In this document: one piece after another, positions 1-7,219 of the stretch | How the letters are laid out: each line of letters opens with the position of its first letter | Position numbering within the stretch: position 1 is the first letter of the stretch | Source: Limnohabitans parvus II-B4 | GTDB lineage: Bacteria; Pseudomonadota; Gammaproteobacteria; Burkholderiales; Burkholderiaceae_C | Assembly (NCBI RefSeq): GCF_003063455.1 | Contig: NZ_NESN01000002.1 | Span: 310,001 to 374,000 of the forward strand | DNA length: 64,000 bases | Reading direction: 5' to 3' | Program-made: the position numbers and the translations under genes | The notes under the pieces: generated by a model | What the model saw: the letters and a program-made list of their open reading frames with translations, nothing else | Databases searched by the model: none | Told to the model about the DNA's origin: nothing

Positions 1-798
1 GAAGATGGCGGCGTCCAGAGCGCGGTCGAGGTCAGCGTCTTCAAAGATCACGAAGGGGCTCTTGCCGCCAAGCTCCATGCTGAACTTCTTGAGGCCCGCG
101 CTTTGCACGATGCGGTTACCCGTGACGGTGGAGCCGGTGAAGCTGATGGCGCGAACATCGCGGTGCGAGACCAGCGGTTCGCCCGCTACCTTGCCGTAGC
201 CGTGCACCAGGTTGAGCACGCCAGCGGGCACACCCGCCTCCAGCGCCAGCTCGCCCAGGCGGGCGGCCGTCAGGGGTGAGAGCTCGCTCATCTTGAGCAC
301 AGCGGTGTTGCCAAAGGCCAAGCACGGCGCGACCTTCCAGGTGGCGGTCATGAATGGCACATTCCAGGGACTGATGAGCGCGCACACGCCCACCGGATGG
401 AACAGCGTGTAGTTCAGGTGCGTGGGCGTGGGGTAGGTGTGACCGTCCACACGGGTGCACATCTCGGCAAAGTAGTGGAAGTTGTCGGCCGCACGCGGCA
501 CCAGCTGTTTGCCGGTCTGGCTGATGGTTTGGCCGCAGTCTTTTGTCTCGGTCTCCGAGATTTCAGGCACATGTTTCGCGATCAGCTCGCCCAGCTTGCG
601 CATGATCTTGGCGCGCTCGGTGGCAGGCGTGGCGGCCCACTTGGGGAAGGCGGCTTTGGCAGCGGCAACGGCGGCATTGACCTCGGCTTCGCCGCCCGAG
701 GCGACTTCGGCCAGCACCTCTTGCGTGGCGGGGTTGATGGTTTCAAAGTAGTCGCTGCCCGCGACGCTTTTGCCGTTGATGAGGTGGTCTATTTTCAT
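1..798 (-). CDS. hpaE: 5-carboxymethyl-2-hydroxymuconate semialdehyde dehydrogenase, partial
   Basis: NAD-dependent aldehyde dehydrogenase that should oxidise the semialdehyde made by ring cleavage of homoprotocatechuate in the 4-hydroxyphenylacetate pathway. The reading frame starts at the ATG at 798 (MKIDHLINGK) and runs off the left edge after 266 codons, so the C-terminal half, including the catalytic Cys, is outside the window. Visible family motifs are the SPWNVPFM region, FTGST and MELGGKSP. It follows hpaG2 on the same strand after a 138-bp gap filled by a palindromic repeat. The substrate is inferred from the hpaR-hpaG1-hpaG2 context; the dehydrogenase fold itself is clear. Confidence 0.88.
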   Translation of the reverse strand, partial: MKIDHLINGKSVAGSDYFETINPATQEVLAEVASGGEAEVNAAVAAAKAAFPKWAATPATERAKIMRKLGELIAKHVPEISETETKDCGQTISQTGKQLVPRAADNFHYFAEMCTRVDGHTYPTPTHLNYTLFHPVGVCALISPWNVPFMTATWKVAPCLAFGNTAVLKMSELSPLTAARLGELALEAGVPAGVLNLVHGYGKVAGEPLVSHRDVRAISFTGSTVTGNRIVQSAGLKKFSMELGGKSPFVIFEDADLDRALDAAIF

Positions 799-830
799 GT
801 TCTGTCTCCTGTCGCTGTCGTCATGGCACC

Positions 831-903
831 GTCATTCCCGCGCAGGCGGGAATCCATGCATGCATGGCGCCAACACCATGGATCCCCGCATGCGCGGGGA
901 TGA
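831..903. repeat. paired palindromic intergenic repeat, copy 1 (full)
   Basis: Two hairpins in inverted orientation. The left unit is GTCATTCCCGCG, 3 bases, then GCGGGAATCCATG; the right unit starts CATGGATCCCCGC and ends CGCGGGGATGAC. The outer ends (GTCATTCCCGCG and CGCGGGGATGAC) are near-perfect inverted repeats, so the whole 73 bp can fold on itself. It lies between hpaG2 and hpaE inside a co-directional gene string. Related copies are at 11606-11634 and 58607-58674. Confidence 0.85.
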
Positions 904-936
904 CGATAAGTGGTTTGTCGTCTGTATTCGTCATGT

Positions 937-1701
937 TCACGCAGCAACGATGGTGTTGTGCAGCGCCCCGATGCCTTCGATCTCGGTGACGATCACGTCG
1001 CCGGGTTGGCAGTCGACGATGCCGTCGGGCGTGCCGGTCAGGATCAGGTCGCCGGGGTTGAGCGTCATGAAGCTGCTGAAGTACTCAATCAGCGTGGGCA
1101 CGTCAAAAATCATGTCGGCGGTGCTGCCGCTTTGCGTGACTTTGCCGTTCACGGTGGTCTGCAACTTCAAGGCCATGGGGTTGGGCACATCCGCTGCATC
1201 GACCAGCCACGGGCCGATCGGTGTGCAGGTGTCGCGGTTTTTCACGCGCAGGTTGGGGCGGTACCAGTTTTCCAAGTAGTCGCGGATGGCGTAGTCGTTG
1301 GCCACGGTGTAGCCCGCGATGAAGTCATACGCATCGGCTTTTTTCACGCGGCGGGCGGTGCGGCCCACAACCACGGCCAGCTCGCACTCGTAGTGCATGT
1401 ACTTCACTTCAGCGGGGCGCTTCGTGAAGGCCTTGTGCCCGATCAGCGAAGCCTCCCCTTTCATGAAAGCCAGCGGTTCTTCAGGCGCCTTGAAGGCGAG
1501 TTCCTTGGCGTGGTCGGCATAGTTCAGGCCGAGCGCGATCACGGTGCGTGCCTGCGGCACGGGGGCCAGCGGCGGCAGCCAGACGACCTCGTCAAAACCG
1601 ACGCGGCGGCCCTTGTGCGGGCCTTGGGTGATGAGCAGCTGGCCATCGGATTCAACGGCTTGCTGAATGGCGCCGGACCAGGCGATGCGTGCGTGCTTCA
1701 T
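937..1701 (-). CDS. hpaG2: homoprotocatechuate pathway isomerase/decarboxylase subunit, fumarylacetoacetate hydrolase family
   Basis: 254 aa. It belongs to the FAH fold: the ALGLNYADHAKE segment, the metal ligands in HYECELAVVVG followed by the downstream Asp in ANDYAIRDY, and the GDLILTGTPDG segment near the C-terminus are all present. In the 4-hydroxyphenylacetate pathway this family carries out decarboxylation of 5-oxo-pent-3-ene-1,2,5-tricarboxylate and isomerisation of the product. Enterobacteria fuse two such domains in one protein; here they are two genes. Its ATG overlaps the hpaG1 stop by four bases (ATGA), so the two are translationally coupled. Which of the two reactions this subunit performs cannot be read from the sequence. 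Confidence 0.88.
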   Translation of the reverse strand: MKHARIAWSGAIQQAVESDGQLLITQGPHKGRRVGFDEVVWLPPLAPVPQARTVIALGLNYADHAKELAFKAPEEPLAFMKGEASLIGHKAFTKRPAEVKYMHYECELAVVVGRTARRVKKADAYDFIAGYTVANDYAIRDYLENWYRPNLRVKNRDTCTPIGPWLVDAADVPNPMALKLQTTVNGKVTQSGSTADMIFDVPTLIEYFSSFMTLNPGDLILTGTPDGIVDCQPGDVIVTEIEGIGALHNTIVAA

Positions 1702-2351
1702 GCGGCACCTCCAACCATGGTGACAACAGAAGCAAAGCCAGGTGCAGAAATCTCCACCCGATCCCCCGCCTTGGCGCGTGGGCGTGTGCCATCGGCCAGG
1801 CAGTCGGTGCCGACCATCAGCACATCCCCGGGCTGCAAAGTCATGAATTCACCCACATCGGCCAGCAGCTCAGGCATGGCGCGCATCAACTCGCGCAGGT
1901 CAACGGTCTGCACCAGATCGCCATTGCGGCGCACGGCGATCTGCATCGTGGCCCAGTCCTGCACCTGACCAGGCGTGACCTGCTGCGGCAAAGCCAGAAA
2001 GCCGTCGCGGCAGCGGAACTTGACCGGCGGGCGGTAATAGCTCGCGTGCAGCACGCTCCAGTCATTCAGCAGCACAGCGCCAGCCACTTGGCCGTCACCC
2101 CCGATCACCAGGCCCAGCGTTGCGCCTATGTCGACTTCTGTTACGCCGTCTTGCAGCAAAAGGTCTTGCCCGGCGGGGCTGAAGGTGTTGGCGGTTTTCA
2201 CATAGAGCACGGGCTCTTTGGGCGCGGCCTTGTGCGGGTCTTGCGTCATGCGAGGGATCCACAGGTCCCACTCGCGGCGAAAGTTGAGCAAGGTGCCATA
2301 GACCGTTCCCTGGGGTTGCCAGGGCTGGTGTGGCGTTCGGGTCGTTTGCAT
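1698..2351 (-). CDS. hpaG1: homoprotocatechuate pathway isomerase/decarboxylase subunit, FAH family
   Basis: 217 aa, the shorter partner of the split HpaG pair. It opens with GTVYGTLLNFR and contains the FAH-family signatures VLYVKTANTFSPAG, EVDIGATLGLVIGG and LQPGDVLMVGTD. It is placed directly after hpaR (3-bp gap) and overlaps hpaG2 by four bases, so hpaR-hpaG1-hpaG2 is read as one transcript heading to hpaE. Pathway assignment rests on this context and on similarity to the N-terminal half of the enterobacterial HpaG/HpcE fusion. Confidence 0.86.
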   Translation of the reverse strand: MQTTRTPHQPWQPQGTVYGTLLNFRREWDLWIPRMTQDPHKAAPKEPVLYVKTANTFSPAGQDLLLQDGVTEVDIGATLGLVIGGDGQVAGAVLLNDWSVLHASYYRPPVKFRCRDGFLALPQQVTPGQVQDWATMQIAVRRNGDLVQTVDLRELMRAMPELLADVGEFMTLQPGDVLMVGTDCLADGTRPRAKAGDRVEISAPGFASVVTMVGGAA

Positions 2352-2354
2352 CGC

Positions 2355-2846
2355 TTATTCCTCAAAGGTCTCTTGTTCAGTTTCTGATGCGCCGGGTTCA
2401 GGCACTTCCAATGCAATCACCTTGTCCAGCAAGTCATACAAGGCCGTCAGGCGCGCCTTGCCCAGTTGCTGCTCCATCCACACGTAATGCGCTTCGATGG
2501 TTTGCGACAGGGCTTGCACTTTGGCCAGACCCGCTGTGGTAGCCCGCACCACGGTGCGGCGGGCATCCTGCGGGCAACGCTGGCGCTCGATCAGGCCGTC
2601 ACGCGCCATACGGGTCAGCACACCGGTGAGGCTGGGACCCAGCAAATAGGCCTCACGCGCCACGCGCCCGGTTTCGATGCCACCGGGCTCGTCGGCATGT
2701 TCGCCCAACACACGCAAAACGCGCCACTGCTGGTCCGACAAGCCGTGCTCACGCAGGCTGGGTCGGGTGTGAAGCATCACCGCCTCGCGTGCTTCAAGCA
2801 AGAGCCGGGGCAAGTTGCGGTGAAAAAAAGAAGGTTGGGATTTCAT
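2355..2846 (-). CDS. hpaR: homoprotocatechuate degradation operon regulator, MarR family
   Basis: 163 aa MarR-type winged-helix repressor. The N-terminal NLPRLLLEAREAVM helix, the LSDQQWRVLRVL core, the recognition region GPSLTGVLTRMARDGLIERQRC and the wing QDARRTVVRAT are typical of HpaR. It is first in the hpaG1-hpaG2-hpaE string, an autoregulatory arrangement known for HpaR, which is released by pathway intermediates. The ATG at 2846 is preceded by AAATAA. A strong GAGGAGG lies 24 bases upstream, separated from the start by a perfect 16-bp AT palindrome (2849-2864), which is probably the operator. Confidence 0.9.
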   Translation of the reverse strand: MKSQPSFFHRNLPRLLLEAREAVMLHTRPSLREHGLSDQQWRVLRVLGEHADEPGGIETGRVAREAYLLGPSLTGVLTRMARDGLIERQRCPQDARRTVVRATTAGLAKVQALSQTIEAHYVWMEQQLGKARLTALYDLLDKVIALEVPEPGASETEQETFEE

Positions 2847-2848
2847 TT

Positions 2849-2864
2849 ATTTAATATATTAAAT
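2849..2864. promoter_or_regulatory. perfect 16-bp AT palindrome, probable HpaR operator
   Basis: ATTTAATA followed directly by its reverse complement TATTAAAT, three bases upstream of the hpaR start and 65 bases from the divergent nitronate monooxygenase start. MarR repressors bind such AT-rich dyads next to their own start. On the hpaR mRNA it lies between GAGGAGG (2871-2877) and the ATG. Confidence 0.75.
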
Positions 2865-2928
2865 GATTTTCCTCCTCGCAGTCCTCGGGACAACCCTGAT
2901 CACCGGCCCAAACCGCTACAGTTTGCAC

Positions 2929-3978
2929 ATGACAACATGTTTTGACCTCTTGGATCTGAACGCCCCCATCATTCAAGCCCCCATGGCCGGGGTACAAAAC
3001 CACCGGCTCGCCGTCGCCGTTTGCGAAGCAGGTGGTCTGGGCTCGCTGCCTGCGGCCATGTGGAGCCCTGCCGACCTGCACAGCGAGCTGCAGGCCCTGC
3101 AACAAGCCACCCAACGCCCTTACAACGTCAACTTTTTTTGCCACACCCCGCCCACACCCGATGCGCAAGCTCAGGCGGCTTGGCGAGAAACATTGGCCCC
3201 TTATTACCAAGCCATGGGGCTTGCACCCAATACGGCCAGCAATGGCGTGGCGCGCGTGCCCTTCAACCATGACGCGGCCGATGTGCTGGAGGCCTTCCGT
3301 CCGGCCGTGGTGAGCTTCCACTTTGGCCTGCCCGCCGCTGACTTGCTGGCCCGAGTCAAAGGCTGGGGCAGTCTGGTGCTGTCATCGGCTACCACGGTGC
3401 CCGAAGCGCTGTGGCTGCAAGCCCATGGGGCCGATGCCATCATTGCGCAAGGTCTGGAGGCCGGCGGACACCGGGGCATGTTCCTGACCGAAGACCTGAG
3501 CACACAAGTCGGCACCTTGGCACTGCTGCCGCAAATCGTGCAGGCCGTGCGACTGCCGGTGATTGCAGCGGGAGGCATCGCCACGCCATCGGGGGTGGCT
3601 GCGGCCAAGGCACTGGGCGCAGCAGCTGTGCAAATTGGCACCGCTTACCTGTGCAGCCACGAGGCCACAACCAGCGCCTTGCACCGAGCCGCCCTGCAGT
3701 CCAGTGCGGCGCAGCACACGGCGCTGACCAACTTGTTCACGGGGCGTCCGGCACGAGGCATCGTGAACCGCGCCATGCGCGAGTTGGGGGCGATACACCC
3801 ACAAGCTCCGGCTTTTCCGCTGGCCACCGCCGACATGGCACCACTGCGCGCAGCCGCCGAAGCGCGGGGCAGCAGCGACTTCACGCCCTTGTGGGCAGGC
3901 CAAAACGCCAGCAACTGCCGATCACTGCCTGCAGGCGACATCACCAGCGAATTTCTGCAAGCCTGGCGCGCAGCCTGA
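2929..3978 (+). CDS. nitronate monooxygenase family protein (NPD/2-nitropropane dioxygenase-like)
   Basis: 349 aa FMN-dependent TIM-barrel enzyme that oxidises alkyl nitronates. The N-terminus (DLLDLNAPIIQAPMAGVQN), the phosphate-binding QGLEAGGHRG segment, PVIAAGGIATP and VQIGTAYL are family hallmarks. I chose the ATG at 2929, because family members begin a few residues before the LNAPIIQAPMAG motif; an in-frame ATG at 2863 would overlap the hpaR operator and add 22 non-homologous residues. It is divergent from hpaR and separated from radA by 28 bases. The physiological substrate is unknown. Confidence 0.88.
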   Translation: MTTCFDLLDLNAPIIQAPMAGVQNHRLAVAVCEAGGLGSLPAAMWSPADLHSELQALQQATQRPYNVNFFCHTPPTPDAQAQAAWRETLAPYYQAMGLAPNTASNGVARVPFNHDAADVLEAFRPAVVSFHFGLPAADLLARVKGWGSLVLSSATTVPEALWLQAHGADAIIAQGLEAGGHRGMFLTEDLSTQVGTLALLPQIVQAVRLPVIAAGGIATPSGVAAAKALGAAAVQIGTAYLCSHEATTSALHRAALQSSAAQHTALTNLFTGRPARGIVNRAMRELGAIHPQAPAFPLATADMAPLRAAAEARGSSDFTPLWAGQNASNCRSLPAGDITSEFLQAWRAA

Positions 3979-4006
3979 GTGCGACTGTCAGGCACACTTG
4001 CGTCCT

Positions 4007-5392
4007 ATGGCCAAAGACAAATCGATATTCACCTGCACCGAATGCGGCGGCACCAGCGCACGCTGGATGGGCAAATGCCCCAGCTGCAATGCCTGGAACA
4101 CCCTGATCGAAGCCTCTGCCGAACCTGCAGGCGGCAAAAACCGCTTTGGCTCGGTGCATGCCTCGCTGGCCCCCACCTCCGAAGTGCTGCCGCTGGCTCA
4201 GATCGAGGCAGCCGACTTCGAGCGCCACCCCACTGGTATTGATGAGCTGGACCGGGTGCTGGGCGGGGGCATGGTCGAAGGCGGCGTGGTGCTGATCGGC
4301 GGCGACCCGGGCATCGGCAAATCGACCTTGCTGTTGCAAGCGGTCGATGCCCTGCAACGCAGCGGCATGAACACCCTGTATGTGACGGGCGAAGAAAGTG
4401 GCGCGCAAGTGGCCATGCGCTCAAGACGCCTCGGCTTGCCCGACTCGCAAGTGCCGGTGTTACCCGAAATCCAGCTTGAAAAGATCCTGCACACCCTGCA
4501 ATCACGCCAACCGGGCATCGCCATCATCGACTCGATTCAGACGGTGTATTCGGACCAATTGACCAGCGCCCCCGGCTCGGTGGCGCAGGTGCGCGAATGT
4601 GCGGCGCACCTGACGCGCACAGCCAAATCGACCGGCACCACCATCGTGCTGGTCGGCCATGTGACCAAGGAAGGCGCGCTGGCCGGCCCCCGCGTGCTGG
4701 AGCACATGGTGGACACGGTGCTCTACTTTGAGGGCGACACGCACTCCAACTTCCGCCTGATCCGCGCCATCAAAAACCGCTTTGGTGCCGTCAACGAGAT
4801 CGGCGTGTTCGCCATGACCGAAAAAGGCCTCAAGGGCGTGAGCAACCCCAGTGCCATTTTCTTGAGCCAGCATGCCGAGCCCGTGCCCGGCAGCTGCGTG
4901 ATGGTCACCCTCGAAGGCACCCGCCCGCTGTTGGTCGAAATTCAGGCCCTGGTGGACAGCGGTGGCCCATCGCCCCGCCGTTTGAGCGTGGGTCTGGACC
5001 GCGACCGCCTGGCCATGCTGCTGGCAGTGCTGCACCGCCATGCGGGGGTGGCCTGCATGGACCAGGACGTGTTTGTGAACGCGGTGGGTGGCGTGCGCAT
5101 CAGCGAACCGGCCGCCGACTTGGCGGTGATGCTGGCGATTACCAGCAGCCTGCGCGGCAAGCCCCTGCCCAAAGGCTTCATCGCCTTTGGCGAGGTCGGT
5201 CTGGCCGGTGAAGTGCGCCCCGCACCGCGTGGGCAAGACCGGCTGAAAGAAGCGGCCAAACTGGGCTTCAAGGTGGCCGTGGTGCCCAAGGCCAACGCGC
5301 CCAAGAAGAACGACAAGGCCTTTGAAGGCCTAACCATCTACCCGGTCGAGCGCATCGAAGAAGCCATGCAGGTGGTGCGGGGGCTGGACTGA
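4007..5392 (+). CDS. radA: DNA repair protein RadA
   Basis: 461 aa RecA-like ATPase that drives branch migration in recombinational repair. It has the N-terminal four-Cys zinc finger (CTECGG ... CPSC, residues 10-27), Walker A GGDPGIGKST with Lys105, the RadA-specific KNRFGAVNEIGVF motif, and a C-terminal Lon-protease-like domain (DVFVNAVGGVRISEPAADLAV). The ATG at 4007 is preferred over the in-frame TTG at 3998 because MAKDKSIF is the usual start. Length is standard for the family. Confidence 0.97.
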   Translation: MAKDKSIFTCTECGGTSARWMGKCPSCNAWNTLIEASAEPAGGKNRFGSVHASLAPTSEVLPLAQIEAADFERHPTGIDELDRVLGGGMVEGGVVLIGGDPGIGKSTLLLQAVDALQRSGMNTLYVTGEESGAQVAMRSRRLGLPDSQVPVLPEIQLEKILHTLQSRQPGIAIIDSIQTVYSDQLTSAPGSVAQVRECAAHLTRTAKSTGTTIVLVGHVTKEGALAGPRVLEHMVDTVLYFEGDTHSNFRLIRAIKNRFGAVNEIGVFAMTEKGLKGVSNPSAIFLSQHAEPVPGSCVMVTLEGTRPLLVEIQALVDSGGPSPRRLSVGLDRDRLAMLLAVLHRHAGVACMDQDVFVNAVGGVRISEPAADLAVMLAITSSLRGKPLPKGFIAFGEVGLAGEVRPAPRGQDRLKEAAKLGFKVAVVPKANAPKKNDKAFEGLTIYPVERIEEAMQVVRGLD

Positions 5393-5437
5393 AGCACTGC
5401 ACAAAGTGACCGGGCAATCAAGGCACAATCTGCCCCC

Positions 5438-5878
5438 ATGAATTTCAACAAAATACTGGCCCCAGTGGCCATCGTGGTTTTCACAGTGGGTGCGTGGCAC
5501 GCCTTTCAGTGGGCTGGCATTGCCTTGGCTGCGGGCGGCGTGGTCATGTGGATCTTGCTGCACTTCACCCGCATGGTGACGATCCTCAAAAAAGCGGCCA
5601 ACCGCCCTATCGGCCATGTGTCCAGCGCCGTGATGCTCAACGCCAAACTCCAAAAAGGCGCGACCTTGATGCATGTGATCGCCATGACCAAATCTTTGGG
5701 CGAACTGCTGAGCGAAAAAGACACCCAGCCCGAGGTCTACCGCTGGACCGATGCAGGCCAATCGCACGTGACATGCACCTTTGTGGGCGGCAAACTGAGC
5801 GATTGGGCGATGAAGCGCCCGGCTTCTGAAGAGACCGTGGACGAACCGCCCACCAATGCCTCGAACTCGGCCCACTGA
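5438..5878 (+). CDS. conserved small membrane protein of unknown function
   Basis: 146 aa. Two hydrophobic segments (about residues 7-22 and 26-44) are followed by a soluble domain rich in Lys/Thr with the run KKAANRPIGHVSSAVMLNAKLQKG and an acidic C-terminus. Similar Comamonadaceae proteins are sometimes labelled glycerate kinase, but at this length and without any nucleotide-binding motif that name is not supported. It starts 45 bases after radA and precedes ilvE on the same strand. The sequence gives no function. Confidence 0.7.
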   Translation: MNFNKILAPVAIVVFTVGAWHAFQWAGIALAAGGVVMWILLHFTRMVTILKKAANRPIGHVSSAVMLNAKLQKGATLMHVIAMTKSLGELLSEKDTQPEVYRWTDAGQSHVTCTFVGGKLSDWAMKRPASEETVDEPPTNASNSAH

Positions 5879-5993
5879 AACCGGCCCCACCTAAAGCCGC
5901 GATCCAAGCGCCCCACGCGGCTGCGATGCCGTGTGTGAGCCCTTAAAATACTTTTTTGCACTGTTCAATGCCCCTTCTTTAAAGGACACTTTC

Positions 5994-6932
5994 ATGAGCG
6001 TTGTCATTCCTTCGATGTCAGACCGTGACGGCAAAATCTGGATGGACGGCCAGATGGTTGACTGGCGCGATGCCAAGATCCACGTGCTGAGCCATACCCT
6101 GCATTACGGTTGCGGCGCTTTTGAAGGCGTTCGCGCTTACAAAACCGAGCAAGGCACCGCCATCTTCCGCCTGCAAGAGCACACCGACCGTCTGTTCAAC
6201 AGCGCCAAGATCCTGCGCATGGCGATCCCCTTCACCAAGGACCAGGTCAACGAAGCCCAACGCGCCGTGGTGCGTGAGAACAAGCTGGAAAGCGGCTACA
6301 TCCGCCCCCTGACCTGGATCGGCGACAAGAAACTGGGCGTCAGCCCCAAGGGCAACACCATCCACCTGATGGTGGCCGCCTGGACCTGGGGCGCGTACCT
6401 AGGAGAGGAAGGCATGAAGCGCGGCATCCGCGTCAAGACCAGCAGCTACACCCGCCACCACGTCAACATCACCATGACGCAGGCCAAGGCGGTGAGCAAT
6501 TACACCAATTCCATCTTGGCCAACATGGAAGTGACCGATGAAGGTTACGACGAAGCCCTGTTGCTCGACACCTCGGGCTTTGTGTCCGAAGGTGCTGGCG
6601 AGAACATCTTTGTGGTCAAGGACGGCGTGATCTACACCCCTGACTTGTCTGCTGGCGCGCTGAATGGCATCACCCGCAACACGGTGTTCCACATCGCCAA
6701 AGACCTGGGCCTCGAGATCGTGCAAAAGCGCATCACCCGCGACGAGGTCTACATTGCCGACGAAGCCTTTTTCACCGGCACCGCCGCTGAAGTCACGCCG
6801 ATTCGCGAGCTCGACCGCATCGAACTCGGCGCAGGCAGCCGTGGCCCGATCACCGAGAAAATCCAGTCTGCGTTCTTTGACATCGTCAACGGCCGCAACC
6901 CGAAATACGCCCACTGGCTGACGCTGGTTTAA
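5994..6932 (+). CDS. ilvE: branched-chain amino acid aminotransferase
   Basis: 312 aa class IV PLP aminotransferase, interconverting Leu, Ile and Val with their 2-oxo acids. The HVLSHTLHYGCGAFEGVRAYK segment, the PLP lysine in AKAVSNYTNSILA, and the GFVSEGAGENIFVVKDG and EAFFTGTAAEVTPI motifs are conserved. The ATG at 5994 (MSVVIPSMSDRDGKIWMDG), preceded by AAAGGACA, matches the usual start; the 21 upstream in-frame residues are not family-like. The zf-CHCC gene follows 11 bases downstream. Confidence 0.97.
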   Translation: MSVVIPSMSDRDGKIWMDGQMVDWRDAKIHVLSHTLHYGCGAFEGVRAYKTEQGTAIFRLQEHTDRLFNSAKILRMAIPFTKDQVNEAQRAVVRENKLESGYIRPLTWIGDKKLGVSPKGNTIHLMVAAWTWGAYLGEEGMKRGIRVKTSSYTRHHVNITMTQAKAVSNYTNSILANMEVTDEGYDEALLLDTSGFVSEGAGENIFVVKDGVIYTPDLSAGALNGITRNTVFHIAKDLGLEIVQKRITRDEVYIADEAFFTGTAAEVTPIRELDRIELGAGSRGPITEKIQSAFFDIVNGRNPKYAHWLTLV

Positions 6933-6943
6933 GGAAAGAAACA

Positions 6944-7147
6944 ATGAGCAATACCGTTGAACTGCTGGCCGCCGACCTGAACCCCCAGGGCGGTGTTTTT
7001 TGCCCCAGCCTCAAAGCCGACATGAAACTCTGGAACAGCCACCCCAAGGTGTACCTAGATGTGGCTAAAACAAGCGAAGCCAAGTGCCCTTATTGCGGCA
7101 CGGTGTACAAACTGAAAGCAGGCGAAGTGGTGGGCCACCACCACTGA
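6944..7147 (+). CDS. zinc-finger CHCC domain protein
   Basis: 67 aa. It shows the zf-CHCC pattern: Cys20 (GGVFCPSL), His33 (WNSHPKVYLD), then CPYCGTVYKL, and ends in a GHHH tail. Homologues include bacterial counterparts of the mitochondrial complex I subunit NDUFS6, though many small bacterial members have no defined role. It is 11 bases after ilvE and is followed by a terminator, so the two are probably co-transcribed. Confidence 0.88.
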   Translation: MSNTVELLAADLNPQGGVFCPSLKADMKLWNSHPKVYLDVAKTSEAKCPYCGTVYKLKAGEVVGHHH

Positions 7148-7189
7148 GATTCAAGCGCTGCCGCCCTGGCGACGGCATGGCAAGCCAAC

Positions 7190-7219
7190 GGCGAACACTC
7201 AGGTGTTCGCCGTTTTGCT
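7190..7219 (+). terminator. rho-independent terminator after ilvE/zf-CHCC
   Basis: Nine-base perfect stem GGCGAACAC / GTGTTCGCC with a TCAG loop, followed by GTTTTGCTTTG. The stem overlaps the stop codon of the convergent histidine kinase gene. Confidence 0.8.

Noticed and set aside
2863..2928. N-terminal extension of the nitronate monooxygenase frame to the ATG at 2863
   Set aside because: It starts within the hpaR operator, adds 22 residues with no family similarity, and the ATG at 2929 precedes the conserved start.
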